From positions 1,022 through 11,319 of the forward strand of contig JAMDCE010000414.1 in assembly GCA_023489135.1 (NCBI GenBank): a stretch of 10,298 nt of DNA, given 5' to 3'. A model generated the notes under the pieces. It worked only from the letters and a program-made list of their open reading frames with translations, did no database searches and was not told where the DNA came from. Origin of the DNA: Chloroflexota bacterium (GTDB lineage: Bacteria > Chloroflexota > Chloroflexia > JAMDCE01). This document shows, in pieces, positions 1 to 6,658 of this stretch (positions are counted from its first letter, which is position 1; the number at the start of each line of letters is the position of its first letter). Position numbers and translations under genes: made by a program.

Positions 1-2
1 AG

Positions 3-1343
3 GGGGTCGGTGGGAGCCTGGAGGCGGGGGCGATCGTGCGCCGGTTGTGCGAGTCGGGGGGGCCGGCCGCCTTCTTTGAGAAGGTAAAGGATTACCCGGA
101 AGCGCGCCTGCTGGGGGCACCGATGGCTACCTACCGGCGGCTGGCGGTGGCTTTGGGGCTGGCGGCCTCGACCCACCCGCTGGAGCTACTGCGGGAGTAT
201 CTGCGCAGGCTGGATTCGCCTATCGCTGCGCGGAGGGTCGCCGGGGGGCCGTGCCAGGGAAACGTGCGCCTGGGGGATGCCGTCGATCTCTTCGAGTTCC
301 CCGCGCCGATGGTGCACGAGGGCGACGGCGGCCGCTACATAGGCACCTGGCATTCCGTAGTGACCCGGGACCCGGAGGAAGGCTGGGTGAACTGGGGGAT
401 GTACCGGCTGATGGTCTTCGACCAGAGAAACCTGTCCGGACGGGTGCATCCGAACTCGGACTGTGGGATGATGCTGAGGAAGTACGAGGCGATGGGGAAG
501 CCGATGCCTTTCGCCATCGTCTTTGGCGGCGAGCCCGTGTCGTCAATGGCTGCCTGCGCGTCCCTGCGCTGGGGAGAGGATACGGCAGCCGCGGCGGGAG
601 GGATTCGCGGCGAGGCGCTGGAACTGGTGCAGTGTCAGACGGTGGACCTGGCGGTGCCGGCGACGGCCGAGATCGTGCTCGAAGGCGAGGTGCAGCCGGG
701 GGCGAAGCTGGAAGAGGGGCCGTTCGGGGAGTACATCGGCTATCGCGCCGGGCAACGCAGGCTGGAAACGGCCTTTCACGTCAACGCCGTGACCTTCCGC
801 CACAATCCGATCCTGCCCATGACCAACATGGGCATCCCCACCGACGAGGGACAGCTCATTCGCGCCTTCACCATATCGGCCTCGGCGACGCGGATCCTGG
901 AAGAGGCGGGCGCGCCGCTGACGGGGGTCTGGATGTGGCCGGAATCGACCCATCATACGTTGGTGGTATCCCTGAAACGAGGCAACGAGATCTCCCGCGA
1001 AGAGGTGTCCGACCTGATCTTCAGGGGGAAGCTCGGGTTCTGGATGCACCAGCTGATCCTGGTGGACGACGACGTCGACGTGCTGAACTGGAAGGAGGTC
1101 ATCCACGCCTTCGCCACGCGCTGCCACCCGGTGCGCGACATCCGCACCTTCGAGGGCGTCACCACCTCGCCCATAATGCCTTATTTGAGCGCGGAGGAGA
1201 AATCCGGGACAGTGGGAGCCAAGATCTGCTTCGACTGCCGCTGGAAGGGAGAGAGCCCCCACAAGATTTCCTTCGATGCGGCTTACCCGCGGCACATCGT
1301 GGAGCGGGTGTTGAAGAACTGGCGGAAGTATGGGTTCGAGTAG
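3..1343 (+). CDS. UbiD-family prenylated-FMN-dependent (de)carboxylase, 5' end cut by window edge
   Basis: UbiD-family enzymes reversibly decarboxylate aromatic or alpha,beta-unsaturated acids in the cytoplasm, using prenylated FMN made by a UbiX partner (no UbiX gene is visible here). The frame stays open to the left edge, and the residues before the GTG at 36 (GSLEAGAIVRRLCESGGPA) match the usual UbiD N-terminus, so that GTG is an internal Val and the true start lies outside. 446 residues are visible, against a usual 450-500. Numbering from the GTG codon, N119 and R124 (NWGMYR) fit the cofactor/metal-binding Asn and Arg, E216 (IVLEG) fits the metal Glu, and E227/E232 (EGPFGEYIGY) fit the catalytic Glu pair with the expected five-residue spacing. 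The position where many members carry a metal-binding His appears to be D142. The gene ends 86 bp before the regulator gene. Family assignment is firm; the substrate is unknown. Confidence 0.95.
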   Translation, partial: GVGGSLEAGAIVRRLCESGGPAAFFEKVKDYPEARLLGAPMATYRRLAVALGLAASTHPLELLREYLRRLDSPIAARRVAGGPCQGNVRLGDAVDLFEFPAPMVHEGDGGRYIGTWHSVVTRDPEEGWVNWGMYRLMVFDQRNLSGRVHPNSDCGMMLRKYEAMGKPMPFAIVFGGEPVSSMAACASLRWGEDTAAAAGGIRGEALELVQCQTVDLAVPATAEIVLEGEVQPGAKLEEGPFGEYIGYRAGQRRLETAFHVNAVTFRHNPILPMTNMGIPTDEGQLIRAFTISASATRILEEAGAPLTGVWMWPESTHHTLVVSLKRGNEISREEVSDLIFRGKLGFWMHQLILVDDDVDVLNWKEVIHAFATRCHPVRDIRTFEGVTTSPIMPYLSAEEKSGTVGAKICFDCRWKGESPHKISFDAAYPRHIVERVLKNWRKYGFE

Positions 1344-1357
1344 AGCAATCGAACGTA

Positions 1358-1386
1358 TTGACAACACCACGAATGAATGCTACACT
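1358..1386 (+). promoter_or_regulatory. sigma70-type promoter for the GntR gene
   Basis: A perfect -35 hexamer TTGACA (1358-1363) is followed, after exactly 17 bases, by TACACT (1381-1386), which matches the TATAAT consensus at four of six positions. It lies in an AT-richer gap between two genes, and transcription would start near 1392, about 38 bases before the regulator's ATG. This is read directly from the sequence; activity is inferred. Confidence 0.62.
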
Positions 1387-1397
1387 GTGCAAAGTTG

Positions 1398-1418
1398 GAT
1401 ACAATGATACAGGATACA
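1398..1418 (+). promoter_or_regulatory. triple GATACA repeat, candidate autoregulatory operator
   Basis: GATACA occurs three times in 21 bases (1398-1403, 1406-1411, 1413-1418), directly downstream of the -10 box and before the regulator's start codon. Operators of some FCD-type GntR regulators are built on TGTATACA-like sites, of which ATACA is a half-site. A repressor bound here would block transcription, so autoregulation by the adjacent gene product is plausible. This is inference from position and motif only. Confidence 0.4.
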
Positions 1419-1429
1419 GAAATCCGTAA

Positions 1430-2128
1430 ATGCAAGACTCAGTGCCTGTCATTAAGAGGATTCGCCTCGTAGATCAGATCGCGGACATCCTGCGGCAGAT
1501 GATTCTGGGGGGACGCCTCCAACCGGGAGAGCGTCTCGTCCAGGAGAAGCTGGCCGAGAAGCTCAACGTAAGCCGAACGCCTCTGCGCGAGGCTTACCGC
1601 AAGCTGGAAGAAGAGGGCCTGCTATGCGTCACGCCCAGCGGGATGATCGAAGTGATGAAGCTCGACCTGCACGACGCGCTCGATATCTACGACGTGCGCG
1701 AGGTTCTGGACGGCCTGGCCGCGCGGCTGGCCGCGCAACGTATCACCCCCGACGAACTCGAGACTCTTGAAGCGAGCCTGAACAAGATGAAAGCGATGGT
1801 GGACAATCCCGATATTCCTCTGTGGACTCGGGCCAATCTAGACTTTCACCTGACCATCACCAAAGCGAGCCACAACCAGAGGTTCGTGCAATTCATACCG
1901 TCGATCCGTATGTCGGCGCAGATGTTGTTCCCCGTTTTGCTTTGCCGCGCCGAACGGATCACCGCAGCGCTGCGGGAACACACCTCCATCTTCGACGCCA
2001 TAAAGGACGGCGACCCGGACGTCGCCGAGAGATGTGCCAAGACGCACATCTTGAGCACCAAGGTGATGATCCAGCGAGAGCTCCGACAAATGGAGCAGCG
2101 GGAAATCACCGAGGCAAGTGTCTCGTAA
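1430..2128 (+). CDS. GntR-family transcriptional regulator, FadR/FCD subfamily
   Basis: A ligand-responsive DNA-binding regulator of 232 residues, normal for the FadR subfamily. The N-terminal winged helix-turn-helix covers roughly residues 10-75, with the typical LQPGERLVQEKLAEKLNVSR and TPLREAYRKLEEEGLL stretches. The C-terminal all-helical FCD domain spans about 80-215. The metal/ligand site is visible: N136 and H140 (ANLDFH, with Asn at the position often held by Asp), H184 (REHTSIFDAI) and H206 (KTHILS), with spacings like those in structurally known FCD proteins. Such regulators usually bind a carboxylic acid derived from the pathway they control. ATG 1430 is chosen because it follows the promoter, but its ribosome binding site is weak; GTG 1442 is an alternative. 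It most likely controls this locus and itself. Confidence 0.96.
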   Translation: MQDSVPVIKRIRLVDQIADILRQMILGGRLQPGERLVQEKLAEKLNVSRTPLREAYRKLEEEGLLCVTPSGMIEVMKLDLHDALDIYDVREVLDGLAARLAAQRITPDELETLEASLNKMKAMVDNPDIPLWTRANLDFHLTITKASHNQRFVQFIPSIRMSAQMLFPVLLCRAERITAALREHTSIFDAIKDGDPDVAERCAKTHILSTKVMIQRELRQMEQREITEASVS

Positions 2129-2283
2129 CTGGCGTTCTCCATTGAAGGTCACAGACCGGCATCGCGGCCGAAAAGCACGCGACTCTCGTTTGATCGACGC
2201 GCTCAACTCATCAAAATAGCAGAGTATCAGCTGGAACCCGTGGGTCACTACCTCGCGCTGGTTGGCCCACCCTAATGGAAAGC

Positions 2284-2303
2284 TGATGCCCAATAGCGCA
2301 TCA
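2284..2303. promoter_or_regulatory. imperfect palindrome, candidate operator
   Basis: TGATGC (2284-2289) and GCATCA (2298-2303) are perfect inverted arms around an 8-base centre, and two further centre pairs match, giving eight of ten symmetric pairs. It ends 32 bases before the ATG of the solute-binding-protein remnant. Dimeric regulators such as the upstream GntR protein bind sites of this size, but its half-sites differ from the GATACA repeats, so the binding protein is unknown. Confidence 0.35.
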
Positions 2304-2320
2304 ATACCACATTATGAGTA

Positions 2321-2326
2321 AGGAGG
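2321..2326 (+). promoter_or_regulatory. strong ribosome binding site for the broken lipoprotein gene
   Basis: AGGAGG lies nine bases before the ATG at 2336. It fixes that ATG as the original start of the solute-binding lipoprotein and shows that the translation signals survived although the gene body did not. Confidence 0.75.
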
Positions 2327-2335
2327 CCGAGCACA

Positions 2336-2729
2336 ATGAACGGGGACAGCCGGACCATCAAAGAACTGGCGGCAAAGCGCGTTTCAATGCGGACCTTCTT
2401 GATGGGAGTGGGCGGGGCTGCTGCTCTCAGCATCTTCGGGGGCACCCTGGCAGGCTGCTCCAGTGGTGGCGGGGCCACAGGTTGGGCAAGCGCCGAAGGG
2501 AAGTAAGAACAAGGAGCTGGCCGAGAAGTTCATCGACACGGTCATCTCCCCCGAGGCTCAACTAGATCGGAAGAGCGGGCTATGGTGGAAGCCGTACAGC
2601 AAGAAGGGGCAACTGCCGCCAGAGATACAGAAGCGGATTCCCACCAAGGTCATTGCGCTTGACTCTCGAAAGATCACGGCGGGCCGGGCGAAGTGGTTCG
2701 AGTTGTGGACCAAGGAGATAGGAAGATAA
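2336..2729 (+). pseudogene. internally deleted, frameshifted ABC solute-binding lipoprotein (PotD-like)
   Basis: Two ends of one gene without its middle. The 5' part (2336-2503, 56 codons, then TAA at 2504-2506) encodes a lipoprotein signal peptide: basic residues K14/R15 and R19, a hydrophobic stretch, and the lipobox LAGC with C41, then a Ser/Gly stretch. From about 2490 a different frame encodes 79 residues ending at TAA 2727-2729 (APKGSKNKELAEKFID, ISPEAQ, GLWWKPYSKK, WFELWTKEIGR). This resembles the C-terminus of spermidine/putrescine- or iron-type extracellular binding proteins, where a PKGSKN-type turn is followed by a FID..ISPEAQ helix. Family members have about 340-370 residues, so over 200 are missing. 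The junction falls between about 2465 and 2495. No product beyond a 15-residue lipopeptide tail is expected. No cognate permease or ATPase genes of that family lie beside it. An assembly collapse is the alternative explanation. Confidence 0.75.
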
Positions 2730-2741
2730 TCAACATTGTTT

Positions 2742-2745
2742 GGAG
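2742..2745 (+). promoter_or_regulatory. ribosome binding site deciding the ferredoxin start
   Basis: GGAG sits six bases before ATG 2752. It favours this start over the in-frame TTG at 2740, which overlaps the site itself. Confidence 0.65.
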
Positions 2746-2751
2746 AAGACC

Positions 2752-2997
2752 ATGATTTCTGCCATCGATTCCCGAATTTGCATAGGCTGTGGGCTGTGCG
2801 AGAAGTTCTGCTCGGCCGACGTGATCAGGATGCATCCCGAGACCGGCAAGGCGGTTCTGGCCTATCCCCGGGACTGTTGGACCTGCTACACCTGCGAGCT
2901 GGATTGCCCGGTCGGGGCCATCACCGTGCTGCCATTCAGAAAGAGCAAGCCGGTGATGTGGCGGCAATCAACCAAGTTTGAGGAGGCGGGCAAATGA
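2752..2997 (+). CDS. small 2x[4Fe-4S] ferredoxin, AprB-like electron-transfer subunit
   Basis: An 81-residue cytoplasmic electron carrier. Eight cysteines form two cluster motifs: C10-C13-C16-C20 (CIGCGLCEKFC, followed by Ser instead of the usual Pro) and C42-C45-C48-C52 (CWTCYTCELDCP). The segment between them and the GKAVLAYPRDCW stretch resemble the beta subunit of adenylylsulfate reductase, but the long C-terminal tail of true AprB (about 150 residues in total) is absent, leaving only a short basic end. Its stop overlaps the start of the flavoprotein gene (ATGA at 2994-2997), and AGGAGG for that gene lies within its last codons (2981-2986), so the two products are translationally coupled. 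They probably form a two-subunit oxidoreductase in which the clusters pass electrons to or from FAD. It is unlikely to be a genuine sulfur-pathway AprB. Confidence 0.9.
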   Translation: MISAIDSRICIGCGLCEKFCSADVIRMHPETGKAVLAYPRDCWTCYTCELDCPVGAITVLPFRKSKPVMWRQSTKFEEAGK

Positions 2998-4646
2998 CAT
3001 CCCTGGATAAGCTCGGCGAAGTGATCGAAACCGACGTGCTGGTGATAGGCGGCGGACTATCGGGGCTGCGAGCCGCCATAGCGGCGAAGGATCGGGTCCA
3101 GAGGGTGACCGTGGTGGACAAAGGATTCGCCGGAAAGGCGGGCCACGCCAAGCTGGCACTGGGAACGACGATCGTCGTCATGCCCGAAGACGACCTGGAG
3201 GAGCATCTCAAGGACCTTGTTCGAGCGCAGGAGTCGTTCATAGATTACGCGACGGCCGGGTACATGCTCGAAAGATCCTACGAGGAGATGAAGCTCCTCG
3301 AGGGTTGGGGGGTAGATTTTCTGCGGACCGACGGGAAGTATCAGACGGCCGCCGCCCGGGGGTGCCGCGTTCTCCAGAACGTCGTCCCCATCCCGGGAGG
3401 CGAGGGCTTTTTGCTGGCGATGTTCAAAGAAGCGAGCCGTAGGGAGATCGATTTCCAGCACAAGACCTTCATCTCGGATCTTCTGGTCGTCGATGGCCAA
3501 GTAGTGGGGGCCGTGGGAACGGACGTCCGCACCGACGAGTTCAAGATATTCCTGGCCTCCGCGACCATTCTCTGTACCAACACGATTGGCTACCGGGGGC
3601 ACTACCCGATGACGGACATGGTGGGAGATGGTCCGGCCCTGGCCTATTCCGCCGGCGCCGAGATCGTCAACGCCGAGTTCAACACCGTCAACTCCGGCCC
3701 CACCAGGTACCCCTTCGCGGGGACCGGACCGGCGGCTTTCTTTGGAGCCAAGCTGAGAAACGCCCAGGGCGAAGCCATTATGGACAAGCACAGCCCGGAA
3801 ATGGGAGATAAAGCCGACCTGGGCGCCATCGCCCTGGCGATGGCCAGGGAGATACGCGAGGGGAACAACCCCCTGTTCTTTGATTTCAGCACTACCGATA
3901 AAGAGGGGCTGGCCCGGTGGCGGGCCGGGGCAGCCTTCAACTGGGAATCGGTACACCGCCGCGGACTGGCCGCCTACGGCCTCGACGTCGACAAGAGGGA
4001 GTGGATGCCAGTATTCATGTACAGCCTGGGGGCCTTGAAAACGGACTTCAATGGACAGAGCAACCTGAAGGGCCTCTTCGCCGCCGGCAAGGCCCGCACC
4101 ACGGGCATCGAATTGCTCACCGGGTGGTCCTTCACCACCGCGATGTCAGGGGGCTTTCAGGCCGGGGACAACGCCGGCAAGTACGCTCTGGGGGTGGGAG
4201 ACGCAGGCCGAACCATCGACTCAGCGCAGGTGGCCAATCTGAGGAACGAGCTGTTCGAGCCGCTCTCTCGGAATACCCGGGAAACGCCCGATGGCGTCAC
4301 CCGGCGACTTCAAGAAGCGATCTTCCCCTATGACGTACTGATTTTGAAGAATGAGGCTTCTCTGACCTCGGCCCTGCAACAGATTCAGAGAATACGCGAT
4401 GAGGACAGGCCCGGGATGGCCGCCAGGGACGTGCACGAGCTAATCAAGCTGCGAGAGACCGAGAACATGATCTTGAACGCCGAGCTGATGCTGCGCGCCT
4501 CCCTCATTCGGAAGGAGTCGCGAGCGGGCCATTTCCGCGAGGATTACCCACTGAGAGATGACGCAAACTGGCTGAAGTGGATAGCGCTCAAGAAGGATGG
4601 GGAAGACGGGGTGAGGGCAGAGATGGCGCCGTTCAACGCCGGGTGA
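2994..4646 (+). CDS. FAD-dependent oxidoreductase, succinate dehydrogenase/fumarate reductase/AprA-type flavoprotein
   Basis: A 550-residue cytoplasmic flavoprotein without signal peptide. An N-terminal dinucleotide-binding fold carries GGGLSG (residues 19-24) after a hydrophobic strand (DVLVIGG). The flavin-proximal loop is AGKAGHAKLALGTT (46-59), followed by the capping domain. The second FAD-binding segment is NLKGLFAAGKA (357-367) and LTGWSFTTAMSGGFQAGDNAG (375-395). The C-terminal helical domain ends with the typical ESRAGHFREDYPLRDD stretch (508-523). In fumarate reductases the motif before GLFAAGE reads HYTMGG; here it is MYSLGA (342-347), so the catalytic-site His is replaced by Met and a different substrate is expected. 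The layout (ferredoxin first, ATGA overlap) resembles aprBA operons, but I do not see enough to call AprA. Only 3 bp separate it from the ABC ATPase gene, which ties it to an imported substrate. Confidence 0.93.
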   Translation: MTSLDKLGEVIETDVLVIGGGLSGLRAAIAAKDRVQRVTVVDKGFAGKAGHAKLALGTTIVVMPEDDLEEHLKDLVRAQESFIDYATAGYMLERSYEEMKLLEGWGVDFLRTDGKYQTAAARGCRVLQNVVPIPGGEGFLLAMFKEASRREIDFQHKTFISDLLVVDGQVVGAVGTDVRTDEFKIFLASATILCTNTIGYRGHYPMTDMVGDGPALAYSAGAEIVNAEFNTVNSGPTRYPFAGTGPAAFFGAKLRNAQGEAIMDKHSPEMGDKADLGAIALAMAREIREGNNPLFFDFSTTDKEGLARWRAGAAFNWESVHRRGLAAYGLDVDKREWMPVFMYSLGALKTDFNGQSNLKGLFAAGKARTTGIELLTGWSFTTAMSGGFQAGDNAGKYALGVGDAGRTIDSAQVANLRNELFEPLSRNTRETPDGVTRRLQEAIFPYDVLILKNEASLTSALQQIQRIRDEDRPGMAARDVHELIKLRETENMILNAELMLRASLIRKESRAGHFREDYPLRDDANWLKWIALKKDGEDGVRAEMAPFNAG

Positions 4647-4649
4647 GCT

Positions 4650-5438
4650 ATGAGCAGGATCGAAATCCGCAACCTGGTCAAATCCTTCCGCCGGGCCGAC
4701 GGCGGGGAACTTCTGGTGTTGGACAACGCCAGCTTCGTCGTGGGCGACGAGACCTTTGTGTGCCTGCTGGGGCCCTCGGGGTCCGGAAAGTCGGTCACCC
4801 TTAACATCATAGCCGGGCTCCTGGATCAGACGTCGGGCGAAGTCCTCATCGACAGTGTGGCAATGAGATCGAAAGCGGCCAGGTACGGTTACGTCTTCCA
4901 GCAGCCGCGACTGCTGCCCTGGCGAACGGTGGAGGACAACATCCGATTCGCCTTGAGGGCGGACTCTGGCCGGAAGGTCCCGCAAGAAGAGAACCGCATT
5001 CGGGCCGTTCTCAGTATGGTGAATCTGACCGGCTACGAGAGATTCTACCCCCACCAGATCTCCGGTGGAATGCAGCACCGAGTGGCGATCGCCAGAGCTT
5101 ACTGTCGCGATCCACAGTTGCTGCTGATGGACGAGCCTTTTAGCAGCCTCGACGAGATCACCGCCAGGAAATTGCGGGCGGAGCTGGTGGACACCTGGAT
5201 GAAAAACAAGAAGACCGTCATCTTCGTCACCCACGACATCATCGAGGCCTGTTACCTGTCGGACAAGATCATCGTGTACACTCCCAAGCCCACCCGGGTG
5301 GCGGCGGAGATCGACATCAATTTGGCCCGCCCGCGGGAGTACGGGTCGGCCGAGCTTTACGAAGTTGAGAAGCGGGTTCTGGGCGTCTTCGAGACCTCGC
5401 TCAAGGAGTTCGAGCAGACAGTCGCCCTCGTCAAGTAG
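4650..5438 (+). CDS. ABC transporter ATP-binding protein, NitT/TauT (SsuB/TauB) type
   Basis: The ATPase subunit of an importer for small organic or inorganic anions, acting at the inner face of the membrane. All motifs are intact in 262 residues: Walker A GPSGSGKS (41-48), Q-loop VFQQPRLLPW (82-91), signature ISGGMQ (137-142), Walker B LLLMDEP (157-163), D-loop SSLDE (165-169) and switch His in VTHD (H195). The Q-loop sequence and the length are typical of the SsuB/TauB/NrtD branch. The start codon lies 3 bp after the flavoprotein stop with only a poor ribosome binding site, so translation probably depends on coupling. Gene order is ATPase, binding protein, permease, permease. The substrate cannot be inferred from this subunit. 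Confidence 0.95.
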   Translation: MSRIEIRNLVKSFRRADGGELLVLDNASFVVGDETFVCLLGPSGSGKSVTLNIIAGLLDQTSGEVLIDSVAMRSKAARYGYVFQQPRLLPWRTVEDNIRFALRADSGRKVPQEENRIRAVLSMVNLTGYERFYPHQISGGMQHRVAIARAYCRDPQLLLMDEPFSSLDEITARKLRAELVDTWMKNKKTVIFVTHDIIEACYLSDKIIVYTPKPTRVAAEIDINLARPREYGSAELYEVEKRVLGVFETSLKEFEQTVALVK

Positions 5439-5494
5439 GGATTCAGTAGTTCTGGTTCCGCACCCGATTAAATATCATTGTAGGGAGGTTAGCG

Positions 5495-6640
5495 ATGGTT
5501 AGGGGCAGGCTAAATCTATCCAGGGTTTCCCTAGCGGCCATGGCATTGGTGACGCTGGCACTGGTCTTCGGCGCCTTCTCGGGATGTTCTCAACCCTCCG
5601 CGACCCCGTCGGCTCCCAGCAAGTCGGAGCCCGCGAAGGCGGCGGAGCCGGCGTCGAAACCGCCGGAAAAGGCCGCTCCCAAAGAGGCCGCAGCACCCCC
5701 GGCGGCGCCGGCCAAGAAGGCTCCGGTCAAGATGAGGGTGGGAGCCACCGGCGCGGTGGACTGGGGCACCACCGCATTCGAGTACGTGGCGGCCAGACCC
5801 GACATCCAACAGAAGTACGGCATCGAGATCGAGTACAAGCCCTTCCCCAACGCGGGCGACAAGTACAACGCGTTCAAGGCCAAGACGATAGACCTCGATG
5901 CCAATATGGGCGTGGCCCCGGCGGCGAGCAACTACCAGGCCGGAGTTCCCCTGGTGGTGACCAGGCTGTGGGCCGTCGCGGAGATGTTCCGGACGGTGGT
6001 GAAAGGGGATTCTCCTTACAAAGACCTGGCCGATCTGAAAGGTTCCAAGTTCGGGATCACTACCAAGGCCGCCAGCACCTACCAGGTGGCCTATTATGCC
6101 TTCAAGAGCAAGGGGCTCGACCCGGAGAAGGACGTGAACTGGGTGACGCTTCCTCCCGCTGCCTTGATGACGGCCCTCGAAAAGGGTGATATCCAGGCCT
6201 TCCAGCTTCAAGAACCCTTCCCCTATAAGATAATGAAGACGGGCAACTACCGCATCATCGCCTATCCCTATGAGATATACCATAAGGCCTACGGCGCGCC
6301 CTTCTACCAGACGTCGACGGCAGTGCGCAAAGATTTCTACGAAGCCAACTCCGACGCGGTGTGGGGCCTTAACCAGGCCATGCTGGAGGCTCTGAACAAC
6401 TACGACAAAGAGGAGGACGCGATCGCCAAAGCGGTGTCGGAATCCCCGGCCAAGTACGGCGTCAAGCCGGACGAGGTGAAAGAGATCTACAAGTCCATGG
6501 CGCGGGTCTGGGTGAAGCAAGAGATCGACGACAAGCTCATCGCCGAAGTTCAGACCCTGTACGATCGCCTGCTGCAAATCGGCGGATTAGAAAAGCCGGC
6601 GAAGGCTTCGGAGTTCTTCGTGAAGCCGCCCAAGCGCTGA
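5495..6640 (+). CDS. ABC transporter substrate-binding lipoprotein, NitT/TauT (SsuA/NMT1-like)
   Basis: The extracytoplasmic receptor of the importer, 381 residues. ATG 5495 follows GGGAGG (5483-5488) at good spacing. A basic N-terminus and hydrophobic helix (about 11-28) lead to a lipobox-like FSGC, with C31 as lipid anchor; Phe at -3 is less usual than Leu. Residues 32-77 form a low-complexity Ala/Pro/Lys/Glu/Ser tether, after which the binding domain begins (KMRVGATGAVDWG). The domain shows typical NMT1/SsuA features: DLADLKGSKFGITTKAAST (hinge and ligand loop), a PPAALMTALEKGDIQAFQLQEP segment where the second lobe contacts ligand, and a helical C-terminus. A 56-bp gap before the gene has no convincing promoter, so it probably shares the upstream transcript. 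The ligand is probably an anion such as a sulfonate or carboxylate, but this is not determined. Confidence 0.95.
   Translation: MVRGRLNLSRVSLAAMALVTLALVFGAFSGCSQPSATPSAPSKSEPAKAAEPASKPPEKAAPKEAAAPPAAPAKKAPVKMRVGATGAVDWGTTAFEYVAARPDIQQKYGIEIEYKPFPNAGDKYNAFKAKTIDLDANMGVAPAASNYQAGVPLVVTRLWAVAEMFRTVVKGDSPYKDLADLKGSKFGITTKAASTYQVAYYAFKSKGLDPEKDVNWVTLPPAALMTALEKGDIQAFQLQEPFPYKIMKTGNYRIIAYPYEIYHKAYGAPFYQTSTAVRKDFYEANSDAVWGLNQAMLEALNNYDKEEDAIAKAVSESPAKYGVKPDEVKEIYKSMARVWVKQEIDDKLIAEVQTLYDRLLQIGGLEKPAKASEFFVKPPKR
5588..5725 (+). repeat. low-complexity Ala/Pro/Lys tether in the binding lipoprotein
   Basis: Codons for residues 32-77 encode almost only Ala, Pro, Lys, Ser and Glu, with repeated AAP/PAK-like units. 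Such a flexible tether after the lipidated Cys holds the binding domain away from the membrane and is common in lipoproteins of monoderm-like bacteria and Chloroflexota. Confidence 0.7.
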
Positions 6641-6658
6641 GCCGGGCAGGAGATCGCT

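Larger units (their letters stand above)
2129..2335. other. 207-bp intergenic region
   Basis: No convincing gene on either strand. It contains a 20-bp imperfect palindrome near its 3' end and a strong ribosome binding site. I see neither a GC-rich hairpin with a T-tract to terminate the regulator transcript nor a good -35/-10 pair, although downstream transcription must start here or read through from the regulator gene. Confidence 0.5.

Noticed and set aside
36..38. GTG as the start codon of the UbiD gene
   Set aside because: The same frame is open to the left edge and the residues before it continue the normal UbiD N-terminal pattern; no ribosome binding site supports this GTG.
543..1370. 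275-codon open frame on the - strand opposite the UbiD gene
   Set aside because: Antisense shadow: composition is unlike a real protein and there is no ribosome binding site or family motif.
251..1429. Long open frame of 392 codons on the + strand inside and past the UbiD gene
   Set aside because: Its translation is rich in Arg/Gly with no recognisable domain; it is a shadow of the GC-rich UbiD frame.
2740..2751. TTG 2740 as the ferredoxin start
   Set aside because: The GGAG ribosome binding site lies within this extension and fits ATG 2752.
2994..4646. Annotation of the flavoprotein as adenylylsulfate reductase alpha subunit (AprA)
   Set aside because: Only gene order and general fold agree. 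The ferredoxin partner lacks the AprB tail, no sulfate-activation gene is nearby, and I cannot see AprA-specific residues with confidence.
5450..5478. Promoter before the binding lipoprotein (TATCAT at 5473-5478)
   Set aside because: The -10-like box is good, but nothing resembles a -35 at 16-18 bases and the transcript would start within the ribosome binding site.
5531..6577. 348-codon open frame on the - strand opposite the binding lipoprotein
   Set aside because: Arg/Gly/His-rich translation without motifs, fully overlapping a clear SsuA-like gene; a codon-bias artefact.
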